A stretch of 64,000 nt of DNA, taken from Ascarosepion bandense (Eukaryota > Mollusca > Cephalopoda > Sepiida > Sepiidae). The notes under the pieces were generated by a model. The model saw only the letters and a program-made list of their open reading frames with translations, was not told the origin of the DNA and did no database searches. Positions 29,518 to 39,945 of this stretch are shown piece after piece (the first letter of the stretch is position 1; every line of letters starts with the position of its first letter). The DNA lies in the NCBI GenBank assembly GCA_037127315.1, contig JBBBDQ010001270.1, positions 4,892,501-4,956,500 of the forward strand, written 5' to 3'. Made by a program: the position numbers and the translations under genes.

Positions 29518-29576
29518 CTTCTTCTTCTTCTTCTTCTTCTTATTATTATTATTATTATCATTATTATTATTATTAC
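29518..29576. repeat. (CTT)n(ATT)n microsatellite
   Basis: Seven CTT units pass into about ten ATT units. Confidence 0.95.
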
Positions 29577-29740
29577 TGTCTTGTGTTTGCTTATTTCCTT
29601 TACGAGTTGCTTCCAAGTTTCAACCGGAAACAGCACGAGACTACAAGCCAAAAGATCCGGATTGTTCGTACAATTGGTTGCATATGAAACTGACATTCAC
29701 AGCATCATTTTTCTTAATTGTGTGATGTTGTATTGCGTAA

Positions 29741-29785
<45 letters not shown>

Positions 29786-29793
29786 CAGTCTGT

Positions 29794-29830
<37 letters not shown>

Positions 29831-29838
29831 ATATCTAT

Positions 29839-29889
<51 letters not shown>

Positions 29890-29900
29890 CAGTCTGTTCA

Positions 29901-29931
<31 letters not shown>

Positions 29932-29942
29932 GTTAGTCGGCT

Positions 29943-30006
<64 letters not shown>

Positions 30007-30019
30007 GTTAGTCGGCTCT

Positions 30020-30067
<48 letters not shown>

Positions 30068-30091
30068 ATATCTATCTATCTTAGTCGGCTC

Positions 30092-30124
<33 letters not shown>

Positions 30125-30141
30125 GTTAGTCGGCTTTATCT

Positions 30142-30189
<48 letters not shown>

Positions 30190-30202
30190 GTTAGTCCTAT
30201 CT

Positions 30203-30250
<48 letters not shown>

Positions 30251-30255
30251 GTTAG

Positions 30256-30328
<73 letters not shown>

Positions 30329-30341
30329 GTTAGTCGGCTCT

Positions 30342-30405
<64 letters not shown>

Positions 30406-30419
30406 GTAGGTCTTTATCT

Positions 30420-30482
<63 letters not shown>

Positions 30483-30491
30483 AGTCGGCTC

Positions 30492-30540
<49 letters not shown>

Positions 30541-30552
30541 GTTAGTCGGTCT

Positions 30553-30602
<50 letters not shown>
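29741..30602. repeat. (ATCT)n array with 'GTTAGTCGGCT' spacers
   Basis: About 860 bp of ATCT tracts separated by two spacer types: CAGTCTGTT in the first 150 bp, then GTTAGTCGGCTCTTT or its derivatives (about 29932, 30006, 30082, 30125, 30190, 30251, 30327, 30404, 30481, 30541). The spacing of spacers is about 60-80 bp, giving a higher-order repeat like the array at 23159 but with a different spacer. Confidence 0.97.
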
Positions 30603-30603
<1 letters not shown>

Positions 30604-31009
30604 AATATGTTTCTTTCTGTCGCTCTCATATTTTCTGATCCATTTTATCAACTTACACAAATTCCAAGAACCTCCTTCCCGTAAAACAACCAAGTAGCCA
30701 AGCACGAACTTTTCGATTTATTCTTTTGTTTTCCTTTTCTTCATCTTTAGCTATCTCTTACCAATCTTTACACTAATCAATAGCCAATTTTTGTAGTGGC
30801 TAAGGTTCCAAGGACAGGGCCTCAATCGCAGACAACAATGCGATTCTCAAAAGGTCAAACGAAGCACATAGAATATAGTTTTCAGTACAAAAGCTCCTAA
30901 TCGCTATAGTGACAAAGGCCCGGGTCATCGCTAACCGCATTTACTTGCAAAATTCAGGGTTAATTCAGGTTACGCATGGGTGCATCGGCCTCCTTAGCCA
31001 GGGACTATA
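30603..31009. other. No recognisable gene
   Basis: Mixed-composition sequence without motif. Confidence 0.5.
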
Positions 31010-31614
31010 TTGAATTTTCGCGCCACCTAATGACGCCCTGGCCTCGGTAAAAATTCGCAGACTCGGACAGTGGATAAGAGAATAATTGACAAGTCGAGAA
31101 AGTAGGAATGAGGGGGAAGCAAAGGTGTTAAAAAGAGAGGAAAGTAGACAGCGATGAAAGCAAACGATTGTGAGAGGCAGTGATTGGAAGAACAAGTAAA
31201 AATCAACAGTAGAGGACAGAAAGCTGAAGAGAGACGGATTGAAAAGGGGGAATGCACAAAAGAGGGAGATACTTGTGGAAATTATGAGTTAGGATTCTAA
31301 GACGAAGAGTAAGAGGAGAGTAAGCTAAAGAAGAATAATAGGTTGTAGAGATAGTAAGGGGTAACTACGGGAACGAGATAAAGAGGGAATTAGAGAAAAG
31401 GAGAGAAAGGAAGAATTATAGGAATTAGAGAGGGAAGAAGAAAGCAAGCGGAAGAAAAACAGGAAATTCTAAGTTGAATAAGAAAGAGGAATGAGAAAAC
31501 TGTAAGGAAAGGTTTTATAAATATGGAGAGTAAGGGTGCGTGATGAAAAATTGAGTAACATGAATTAAATAAAATAAAAGAGGATAGAGAGAGAGAGTGA
31601 GGGAGAATTAGATG
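31010..31614 (+). repeat. Purine-rich low-complexity tract, about 183-bp period
   Basis: The plus strand is dominated by A and G for about 600 bp. A block starting GGAAGAAAAACAGGAAATTC near 31450 recurs as GGAAGAAAAATAGGAGATTT near 33100. Removing the Tc1 insertion between them leaves a spacing of about 183 bp, so this is a diverged tandem repeat split by the transposon. Minus-strand pyrimidine frames are not genes. Confidence 0.65.
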
Positions 31615-31616
31615 TA

Positions 31617-31826
31617 CACTCCCGATCAAAAATTTAAGACCACTTAAAAATCTTTAAAAATAAATTTTTTTTACGGATAGATTTTAAACTTCTCCCGCTT
31701 AAGGTTACCAATACTACAATCTAAAATGTTATGGAAACAAAAAGCTACATTCCAAACATTTTATTTAGAAATTTACATTTTTATAAAATGGGGCGATTTA
31801 CACATGATCAAAATTATAAGACTAGG
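31617..31826 (+). repeat. Left terminal inverted repeat of the Tc1-like element
   Basis: Pairs with 32872-33081. The outer and inner ends of each repeat differ, so the IR/DR-type layout with long arms is possible. Confidence 0.88.
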
Positions 31827-31889
31827 GGTATAAATTGTTAGATCTATGGCAATTCCAATGTTTTTAGTTCAGTTAAAGATTAACAATCA

Positions 31890-32805
31890 CTGCGTAAAGG
31901 CAAACTTACCAAAGTTGCGCGTTCTCGAATTCTAGAATTCCATAAGCAAGGTTTGTCACAGCGGGCGATCGCAGCTAAGATAAATCGCAGTAAAACTGTG
32001 ATTTGAAACTTTCTAAAGAACAGTGAGAATTATGGAAAAGCAAAATCCTCTGGTAGGCCCAAATAATTTCTCCTGCATTGAGTAGGAGAATAAGACGGGT
32101 TGTTATGAAAGACGAGGGACTTTCTTCTAGTCAAATTAAGGCAATCACAGAAGCTGATTGCAGTCCCGTAAATCATCAGACGACACTTACGACAAAAAGG
32201 CATGGTAAATAAAAAGCGTAAACAAATTCCTCGGCTGCTTCCACGTCACAAGGTGGACCGCTTAAAGTTTGGTTGTGAACAAACATGGGACGTTGAGAAG
32301 TGGAAGAATGTACTGATTTCTGATGAGAAAAAATTAAATGTAGATAGTCCTGATGGCTTCCAACGATATTGGCATAACAAAAACATGCCTCCTGAAATTT
32401 TCTCCACACGTTATAGTGGTGGAGGGTCCTCAATGGTATGGAGTGCCTTTTCTTACAGAGGGACGATGGAGCTCCAGGTGGTGCAGGGTCGTCAGACAGT
32501 GGCTGGTTATGTTAGCATGCTACAAAAAGCATCTTGACCTTTCTACAAGAAAATGGTGTCCATCTCTTGGGACATCCTGCATGCTCACCAGACTTGAACC
32601 CAATTGAAAATGTTTGAGGATGGATGACAAGAGATGTTTATCGAAATGGCAAACAATATTCAACAAAAAATGAACTTCGTGAAGCCATCTTCAGAAGCTG
32701 GAGCAACATCCTCCACACCTTAATGGAAACGCTTATTTCTAGCATGCCCGACAGAATTTTTGAAGTCATCAAAAGCAGTGGAGGTAGAACTCATTATTAA
32801 ATTTG
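31890..32805 (+). pseudogene. Tc1-like transposase, several stops and a catalytic-region deletion
   Basis: In order: 'KLTKVARSRILEFHKQGLSQ' then 'RAIAAKINRSKTVI' (helix-turn-helix, about 31890-32005), 'SSGRPK' (about 32055), '[19 protein letters not shown]' with the first catalytic Asp (about 32310-32375), '[15 protein letters not shown]' (about 32415-32462), 'GYVSMLQKA'. The reading then jumps to 'CSPDLNPIENVWGWM' (about 32582-32625) with the DDE glutamate, and ends 'SSGGRTHY' stop. The stretch that should carry the second Asp ('QDN') is missing between 'MLQKA' and 'ENGVHL'. Stops interrupt the N-terminal half. It is inactive. Confidence 0.88.
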
Positions 32806-32871
32806 GTTGTTGAATATTTTCATACACTTTTCATACACTTTTTGTACAATTTCGTAGAATTTTTGTCTCTG

Positions 32872-33081
32872 GTCTTATAATTTTGAACATGTGTAAATCG
32901 CCTTATTTTATAAAAATGTAAATTTCTAAATAAAATGTTTGGAATGTAGCTTTTTGTTTCCATAACCTTTTAGATTGTAGTATTGGTAACCTTAAGTGGG
33001 AGGAGTTTAAAATCTATCCGTTAAAAAAAAAAATGTCTTTTTAAAGATTTTTAAGTGGTCTTAAATTTTTGATCGGGAGTG
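32872..33081 (-). repeat. Right terminal inverted repeat of the Tc1-like element
   Basis: Complement of 31617-31826, with a short A/T-run length difference near 33030. Confidence 0.88.
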
Positions 33082-33083
33082 TA

Positions 33084-33374
33084 TAAGACAGAGAGCCAGT
33101 GGAAGAAAAATAGGAGATTTTAAGTTGAATCAAAAAGAGGAAAGAGAAAACTGTAAATTTTTTTCATCAATAGGGAAAGTACAGATACTTGAGAGATGAA
33201 CAGTAAAACTATTTTAATAGAAAATGACTATCAACACAATGCTAAAAAAAAATAAATTTTTATACAAAAATTACCAATAATGCATTTTATCATCTACAAA
33301 ATACCTTTACCCTAAAAGTATAAACTTATGTAGAAAATATCTGTACTTCAAAGCATAAAATTATGTGCAGAATA
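33084..33374. other. Continuation of the purine-rich tract, then AT-rich sequence
   Basis: The first 90 bp continue the tract cut by the transposon; the remainder shows nothing recognisable. Confidence 0.5.
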
Positions 33375-33440
33375 TTTATGTTTGCGGCATTAAATAACCT
33401 ATAGAGGTTAATAAACCGTCAAACAAAATCAACCAATCAA
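33375..33440 (+). repeat. 'GGCATTAAATAACC' dispersed repeat
   Basis: GCGGCATTAAATAACCTATAG and GGTTAATAAACCGTCAAAC correspond to the copy at 4010. Confidence 0.5.
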
Positions 33441-33654
33441 ACACCTAACAAGAAAGAACTTTTTTATAACATTAATCTATATAATATCCTCCAATTTCTT
33501 AAATCACATTATATTCTAAAATATAACCTCAACAATACGGCAACACAAAACACACATATCATCCCCGCTTCATGTCCACCTGCTACGTATTCAATAATGA
33601 AAGCAGAATAACGTGTATCTTATTTTTATAATTTCAATGCTCCCAAGAAAATTA

Positions 33655-33722
33655 AATTTCAGCATTAAATGACCCATAAGGAGTTGATATGCCATTAAAC
33701 AAACAAATCAGCAAATAAATTA
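33655..33722 (+). repeat. 'GCATTAAATGACCC' dispersed repeat
   Basis: GCATTAAATGACCCATAAGG and GTTGATATGCCATTAAAC correspond to the copies at 4010 and 33375. Confidence 0.5.
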
Positions 33723-33726
33723 TTAG

Positions 33727-33800
33727 ACTTGAACAATAACTATTTAGAGTGTTAACCAACCGGTCACGGCGGGTAGAAACTTTGGTCACTTCAGCATTTC
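33727..33800 (+). repeat. Dispersed repeat shared with 35590
   Basis: GACTTGAACAATAACTATTT.. to GGTCACTTCAGCATTTC is related to GACTTGAACAGTCACCGTTT.. to GGTCACTTCGGGGATTT at 35590-35665. Identity unknown. Confidence 0.5.
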
Positions 33801-33892
33801 ACGCTCTTGCTCCGGAAAATACGATTACCACTGCTAGGCTCAATTTTTACAGAAACCTCTAAAAAACAAAAAAAAAAAAAGAAACAAAAATA

Positions 33893-34665
33893 AAAATATT
33901 GCAGCCATATCTGAACTGGAGTCTTTAAGCCATGCTTCATCTCTATGTTAGTCAGATTAGACCGAAAATAGAGTATTGCTGCCATATCTGATCTGGAGCT
34001 ACACAATCTTCACTTTCCAAACGAGTGAGTCTTTGAGCTATGCTTCATCTCTAAGAGAGACAGATTAGACCAAACATCGAGTATTGCTGCCATATTTGGA
34101 CTGGAGCTGCACAATCCTAACTTTCCAAATTTGATTAAGTCTTTCAGTATTGCTTCACCTCTCCGAGAGTAAGATTATACCAAAAATCGATTATTGCTGC
34201 CATATTTGGACTGGAGCTGCACAATCCTCATTTTCTAAACTTGATTAAGTCTTTCAGCCATGACTCACCTCTCTGAGAGTCAGATTAGACCAAAAATCGA
34301 TTATTGCGGCCATATTTGGACTTTTGCTGCACAATCCTCATTTTCCAAACGTGATTGAGTCTTTCAGTCATGCCTTACCACTGCGAGATTCAGATTAGAC
34401 CAGAAATCGAGTATTGCCGCCATATTTTGACTGGGGCTGCACAATCCTCACTTTTCAAACATGATTGAGTCTTTGAATCATGCTTCACCTGTCCGAGAGT
34501 CAGATTAGACCAAAAATCGATTATTGCTGCTATATTTGGACTGGAGCTGCACAATCCTCACTTTCCAAACGTGATTGAGTCTTTCAGTCATGCTTCACCA
34601 CTTCGAGAGTCAGATTAAACCAAAAACTGAGTATTGCTGCCATATTTGGACTGATATTTCCCAGT
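33893..34665 (+). repeat. 110-bp tandem array made of LINE-B-like coding sequence
   Basis: The marker GA(G/T)TATTGCTGCCATAT occurs at 33971, 34079, 34189, 34299, 34409, 34519 and 34629, a period of 108 then exactly 110 bp. Each unit translates as 'RPKIEYCCHIW' plus 'GAAQSSLSK', the LINE sequence read as 'RPCMEYCCHLWSGAPA' in the copy at 42070. About seven units precede non-repeated LINE sequence. Confidence 0.92.
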
Positions 34666-34985
34666 GTCACTGTTCAGCATTGATCGAAATCGTCTACATA
34701 GTCTCGTAAGCCCTTTTCCACAGACAAAAAATTCGCAAGTCTTTCGCTATTGTATCGCTATTTCTAAGGCAAATGTTCTGAAGAGTTCCATTCTCTTGTG
34801 TCTTCAGCACAGACCTTAACTGCCAAGACCCACTTCCCGACATCGACAGTATGCGATTATCCTCACCTATTCACTTAGTAAGACGAGCGCTTTATTCTAA
34901 AATTTTCGTCTCAAGAATACGCATGGGTTCTTCCTCGATCGCTACGATCTTAACCTCTTCAAAACTAGAATCAACTGATATCTTT
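34666..34985 (+). pseudogene. Degraded LINE-B-like C-terminal region
   Basis: Downstream of the array, broken frames suggest 'LFHRQK.AIVSLFLRQ' (family 'LSHRRDVASLCLFYKY') and 'ALYSKIFVSRI' plus a final 'DLNLFKTRIN'-type end. It is the expected continuation of the array's parent element, from a diverged subfamily. Confidence 0.5.
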
Positions 34986-35447
34986 ATGCAATAATCTCAT
35001 TCATCAAACTACTATCTTGAGTGGTTTCTGTGGATTCAATTGGGTAAACAAAATTTTAAAAAAAGATCCTGATTTTCTCGCTGTCGGACATGTCGATTTA
35101 GTTAGTTTTAAAACATTTACGGATTACTTTTCTTGCCATCTCTTTTCGAAGATGTTAAAAAAACTATAGTAAAGATACATGCAGTGAAAATGATCAAATG
35201 CTGTAAGTAATCCTGTTTGCGTTTTGTTTTTTTCCCCCTTGGGTAAAATGCAATTATAGGTCGAGCTCCCAGGGCCATCAGTAAGAGCACTTTAGTTTTG
35301 ACGGGTGAAGTTATATATTCAAAGCAATTTACAACGCTTCACTTCCCACACACATACATTCATGATGTTTTCTTTCTTAAATGAGTACCCATAAAAGCAC
35401 TTACGTTAGCGTCATTTTATTCTTCTTCATTTCGAAACATTCTGTCC
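34986..35447. other. No recognisable gene
   Basis: No motif was seen. Confidence 0.5.
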
Positions 35448-35466
35448 TCTCTCTCTCTCTCTCTCT

Positions 35467-35506
<40 letters not shown>
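35448..35506. repeat. (CT)n(TA)n microsatellite
   Basis: About 20 bp of CT followed by about 38 bp of TA. Confidence 0.95.
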
Positions 35507-35508
<2 letters not shown>

Positions 35509-35589
35509 CCATTTTGAGACGAGACACTTTTACAGATTTGTGACTTCAGAACGAGACTTGCCAGTATTATAAAAACCATTATCAATAGG

Positions 35590-35665
35590 CTAGACTTGAA
35601 CAGTCACCGTTTAGAGAGCCGGTCCTGTCGTAGAGAGGCATCGGTCACTTCGGGGATTTGGCGCC
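35590..35665 (+). repeat. Dispersed repeat shared with 33727
   Basis: See 33727-33800. It contains GGTCACTTCGGGGATTTGGC. Confidence 0.5.
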
Positions 35666-35837
35666 CATGAACAAGTATGCCACAGCGTAGTGTTTATTTC
35701 AATTAATAGAAAATTGGTAACTAAATAAATAAACCGCAACTGAAAACCAGATATTTACGTATATGGTCATTAGCAAAAAGAGCAGCCCAAAATGCCAAAT
35801 ACGGGTGGGTGATACTAAAGTCATACAGTTACTACAA

Positions 35838-36094
35838 GGCTGATGCTAAAAAAAACACCGGGCACAGAGTAAATTGCCCGGATTTATTAGCTGACAATGT
35901 GATGACGTCATCTGTGTCATCCAGAAACTATGATTTTTGCGGATTTTTTCGGCTATTCCAAAGGAAATTAGGCATAGAACGTGAATGAAAGCAGGAAATC
36001 GGGTTCGGACTTTCTAAGTATAACCAGTTTTTTCTCCCAAAATTAATAAATAAACAGATTTTTACTGCGTTCATTCGGATGTTTTCTTTGTTTT

Positions 36095-36127
<33 letters not shown>

Positions 36128-36240
36128 GTGAATTGTTTAGTTTGATTTCTGACGAAGACATTTTTCCTTGCCCGGATTTTCATTATGATTGCACGGATCG
36201 GCCCGGACCCGTGCCCAGTGTGTCCGGTAGTCAGATACGG
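35838..36240. mobile_element. Unidentified insertion in LINE-A
   Basis: LINE-A sequence ends at GTCATACAG and resumes at CATGCAGGTACAG, so CAT(A/G)CAG may be a 7-bp target duplication. Inside, CACCGGGCAC near 35851 and the complement of CACTGGGCAC near 36210 form short inverted ends. A TTTC microsatellite (36089-36127) and a TGACGTCA palindrome (35903-35910) lie within. An hAT-type element is possible but unproven. Confidence 0.5.
36089..36127. repeat. (TTTC)n microsatellite
   Basis: About nine TTTC units inside the unidentified insertion. Confidence 0.9.
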
Positions 36241-36462
36241 CCATGCAGGTACAGAAGTTTAAATATCTGGGAATTGCGACACAGAAATCTGAAGGCGAAT
36301 TGGCATGGCCAAGAACGCATTCCAGAAGCTGAGTAGAGTATTAAGAGACAGGAAAATTTCGCTAGAAACAAAGAAAAGAGTACTGGATTGTTATGTGATA
36401 TCAGTTCTATAATATGGTAATGAATGCTGGCCAGTATCATCAAAGATGAAGGAAAAACTAGT

Positions 36463-36753
36463 CAGTCAGTTAAGTGACATACGTGATACACGCTTTGGTT
36501 GATCATGTCTTGAAAAAGACATGACTGACTGGGCAGAAGGTTGCCATTGCCTTCTGCGGTAGACTTGTTGCCAGCCAAGGTTATAGAACCTAATATGTCC
36601 TATTATTTAATCCATAACTGGAAGGATGAGACGGATTAATACCTTTCCAGAGGGTATTTGTGCGTAAGTGAATGCAAGCAATTCAACTGGAATTTGAACA
36701 CGGCTCCCCGATGTATCGTTCCGAGTCAATATCCATTGCATCACAACGCACCT
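36463..36753 (-). mobile_element. SINE-S copy inserted in LINE-A
   Basis: Splits GAAGGAAAAACTA from CTAGAAGCAACTG, so the LINE resumes after only a 3-bp overlap (CTA). The minus-strand head is GGTGCGTTGTGATGCAATGG with a B-box-like GTGTTCAAATTCC. The tail at the left is CACTTAACTGACTGACT. It defines the SINE-S limits best: about 290 bp. Confidence 0.92.
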
Positions 36754-37309
36754 AGAAGCAACTGAAATGTGGTTCTACAGAAGGATGCTGCGGATATCAT
36801 TGATCGAGAATGTAAGCAATGATGAGGTTTTGGAAAGGATGGAAACGAAAAGGAAATTAATAATGAGTACAAAGAAAAGACAGCTAAAGGTCTTGGAACA
36901 TGCAATGAGGAAGGAGGGTTTGGAGAACCTGATACTAACAGGATAGATAGAGAGGAAAGTTGGGGAAATCAGCGGATAACATATTTGAATGGTCTGAGCA
37001 GGTGGATTACGGAACGGAGGTTGTGTGGTGTAACAGGAGTCAAAGCGTGCTAAGAGCCAACAGGGATAGGGAGACGTGGAAAGCCATGATCACCTACGTC
37101 CTTAAAGGACATGGCACATAGAAGGAGAAGAAGAAGATCTTTTATAAGAAAAAAGAACTATCTTCTTTTTACGGTTCTTTATATATTAAAATATGCTTGC
37201 CTAAAATGTCTTTCCACCAGCAAACTACTGAAAAATTAACTCAGCAAATTTGGCACTAAACACTATTACAATTTAATACTAAATTAGCTAAAAAAAAAGA
37301 CATCCATAT

Positions 37310-37780
37310 ATCTACTTCTGATAAGGGTAGGGGAATTGTAATCATGGATAGACACATTTACCAACAGAAGACGAGAGAACTTCATTAACGATGATAACAT
37401 CTATGAAAAAGTAAAAGAAAACGTAGCTATAAAAGAAACACAAAAATTTACAAAGAGCTAATAAGATATGAACATTTCTCTTGGATAAAACCTATTGAAT
37501 ACCATCCAAAAACACCCATATTAAACAGATTACCAAAAACATAAACCGAACATACCAATGAGATCTATCATATCAGGAATAGGCAGCGCCCCACATACTA
37601 AGCAGAATTTTAACTCCACTTCTCGGCACTATTAGTCCATCAAACATAAAAAATTCAGGTGATCTTCTAAAAAAATTAAAAAAACATAGACATTAAAAAC
37701 AAATATATAGCTAGTTTAGATATAAAATCTCTATATACAAACGTCTCCATAGAAAAATGCTTAAATTTACAAAAAAAAAA
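37310..37780 (+). pseudogene. Penelope-like element reverse transcriptase fragment
   Basis: With frameshifts ignored, the translation reads 'DKGRGIVIMDRHIYQQK', 'NRLPKTYKPNIPMRSIISG' (family K.HK...PLRPIVS), 'GSAPHILSRILTPLLGTIS' and 'IASLDIKSLYTNVSIEKCL', the RT palm block with 'SLDIKSLYTNV'. This order and wording is characteristic of Penelope-like RTs. No GIY-YIG nuclease is seen because the copy ends in poly(A) near 37788. Confidence 0.82.
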
Positions 37781-38165
37781 AAAAAAATTAAATAACCTCT
37801 TCTTTTATGTGCCATGGTCGAAATTACGTTCGATAAATTAAAAAAAAATTTTTTCTCAAAAAAATTCAATCTAAAAAATAGAATTATTTTTAAGAGAATT
37901 ATTTTAAGAGAATTATTTTAAAATTTACATAATTTTAAGAGAATTATTTAAGAGAATTATTTTAAGAGAATTATTTTAACCAATTATGTTCGATAAATTA
38001 AAAAAATTAAAAAAACATAGACATTAAAAACAAATATATAGCTAGTTTAGATATAAAATCTCTATATACAAACGTCTCCATAGAAAAATGCTTAAATTTA
38101 CAAAAAAAAAAAAAAAAAAAATAACCTCTTCTTTTATGTGCCATGGTCAAAATTACGTTCGACAA
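37655..38165 (+). repeat. 331-bp direct duplication of the Penelope fragment end
   Basis: CATAGACATTAAAAACAAAT.. to GTGCCATGGTC.. at about 37655-37850 recurs at about 37998-38165, offset 331 bp. The interval contains short repeats of TTAAGAGAATTATT (37890-37980). The two copies differ mainly in A-run length. Confidence 0.88.
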
Positions 38166-38202
38166 ATGATTGCTAGTTTTCTATTATTATTCTCATAATC
38201 AT

Positions 38203-38600
38203 AACGTGGTACTTTATGTGCCCTGTCTTTTCATGACGTAGGTGATCATGGCTTTCTACATCTCCCTATCCCTGGTAGCTCTTAGCACGCTTTAACTCCT
38301 GTTACACCACGCAACCCTCGTTCCATCATCCATCTGATCAGGTCCTTTGCTACTTTTCCCTGTCTCTTTTTTCCTCTATCTGGCCTGTTAGTATCTGTTT
38401 CTCCAAGCCCTTTAACTGTCTCTTCCCGATGTTCAGTATTAATTTCCTTTTTGTTTCCATTCTTTCCAATACCTCGTCATTGCTCATATGCTCGGCCCAT
38501 GATATCCGTAGCATCCTTCTGTAGAACCACATTTCAGCTGCTTCAAGTTTTTCCTTCATCTTCGAAGACATTGTTCAACATTCACTGCCATATAAAAATA
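38203..38600 (-). mobile_element. LINE-A 3' fragment
   Basis: Minus strand: 'SSKMKEKLEAAEMWFYRRML' then 'RISWAEHMSNDEVLERMETK', 'KRQLKGLEKQILTGQIEEKR', followed by the end GCCATGATCACCTACGTC and GGGCACATAAAG. The frame is broken after 'GKRQLK' (a deletion of 'FLGHAMRKEG'). Confidence 0.85.
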
Positions 38601-39055
38601 TGCCAGCTAATAATGATTTTTTAATACTATATCTTCAGTGAGTCCCCGCCTATTCGCGTTTCAGTATTTGGGACTTAATATATTCGCGGAATTGTTTCTA
38701 GAAAATATCTACGGCTGGCGTCTTAAAAGTGACGTAGCATTTGGGTTCGTGCGTGTGTATAGTCGCTCCAAGACTCGAACGCTGTTAGCTGATCGGATGG
38801 CGGTACAAGACCGGCGGCCATTGTTCATCCGCAAAACACTCGGCTACTTTCACGAAATCCCAAGACCTGATTGGTTCACTAGTGTTTTCTTCTGTGAATC
38901 TTTGTGAATTCGCTTTTGTGTTTTTCTTTTCACATAACCCCTAAGATGCTGCTTAAAGGCCCAGCTTTTTCTAAGGCTTCCGGTAAGGAGCCTAATCAGT
39001 AGAATTATTATTAAGTGTTTTTGTTTTTGTCTGTTACTATTGTACATGTCAGACA

Positions 39056-39314
39056 TGAAAGAGACATGACTGACTAGGCAGAAGATTATCCCGAAGTAGG
39101 TTGCCATTGCTTTCTGTGGTAGACTGGTTGCCGACCAAGGCTATAGAACCCAATCTGTCCTGTTATTTAACCCATAACTGGCAGGAATAGACGGATTAAT
39201 ACCTTTCCCAAGGGTATTTGCGCGTAAGTGAAAGCAATGAATTCAACTGGAATTCGATCTCGGCTACTCGATTTCTCGTTCCGAGCCGATATCCACTGCG
39301 CTACAACGAACATT
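39056..39314 (-). mobile_element. SINE-S copy
   Basis: Lacks the last ~40 bp of the tail. The head at the right is TGTTCGTTGTAGCGCAGTGG with B-box GAGATCGAATTCC. Body CAGGACAGATTGGGTTCTAT. Confidence 0.88.
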
Positions 39315-39646
39315 TGCTGTTAAAATTGGTAAAGTAAGTTCTTTCTTAACAGTTTCTTATTTCGAACTTATCGCTTCTTGCTTTCGTGTCAACTACGATC
39401 TTCAAAAGTTGCAATGTCCATGGCCATCTTGTGTCTTTTTTAACGTCTTAAGCTATCTTATGTATTTTTTAACGTCTGTGGCCATCTTGGGTCGTTTTTA
39501 ACGGCTGGGGTAATCTTTTTTAATCCTATCAGTTCTTTTATGGACACAATAAAAAGGTTTTGTCGAGATTTACAAACTCTACGTTTCTTTCGATTTTGCA
39601 AACCAATCCATAAAATTTGAATAAACTGAATTGTCTGGAAAAATCA

Positions 39647-39945
39647 GTCAGTCAGTTAAGTGCCATACGTGATACACGCTTGGGCGATCATGTCTCGAAA
39701 GAGAAGAAGATTATCCCGCAGTAGGTTGCCATTGCTTTCTGCGGTAGACTGGTTGCCGACCAAGGCTATAGAACCCAATCTGTCCTGCTATTTAACCCAT
39801 AACTGGAAGGAAGAGACGGATTAATACCTTTCCCAAGGGTATTTGCGTGTAAGTGAATACAATGGATTCAACTGGAATTCGAACTCGGCTCCCCGGTTTC
39901 TCGTTCCGAGCCGATATCCACTGTACCACAACGCACGTCCAAAAC
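39647..39945 (-). mobile_element. SINE-S copy, full length
   Basis: Tail CACTTAACTGACTGACTGA at the left, head GACGTGCGTTGTGGTACAGT with B-box GAGTTCGAATTCC at the right. A short deletion removes the 'catgactgactgggc' part found in sister copies. Confidence 0.9.

Larger units (their letters stand above)
31617..33081 (+). mobile_element. Tc1-like transposon with about 210-bp terminal inverted repeats
   Basis: 1465 bp starting CACTCCCGATCAAAAATTTA and ending in its complement, flanked by TA (31615-31616 and 33082-33083). The terminal repeats 31617-31826 and 32872-33081 match closely throughout, including GGTTACCAATACTACAATCT and AAATTTACATTTTTATAAAA. The transposase between them is broken. Confidence 0.93.
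35755..37130 (+). mobile_element. LINE-A copy split by two insertions
   Basis: Coding pieces in order: a 'QNAKYGWVILKS'-region fragment (about 35755-35835), 'VQKFKYLG' to 'SSKMKEKL' (36241-36462), 'EATEMWFYRRMLRI' to the C-terminal end (36754-37100), then the tail CACATAGAAGGAGAAGAAGA. The first interruption is 35838-36240, the second a SINE-S. Several frameshifts are present. Confidence 0.85.

Noticed and set aside
31027..31629. Minus-strand Ser/Leu/Phe-rich frames
   Set aside because: Complement of a purine-rich low-complexity tract.
35903..35910. TGACGTCA as a functional CRE site
   Set aside because: A single 8-bp palindrome inside an inserted element, without a promoter or gene nearby, is not evidence of regulation.
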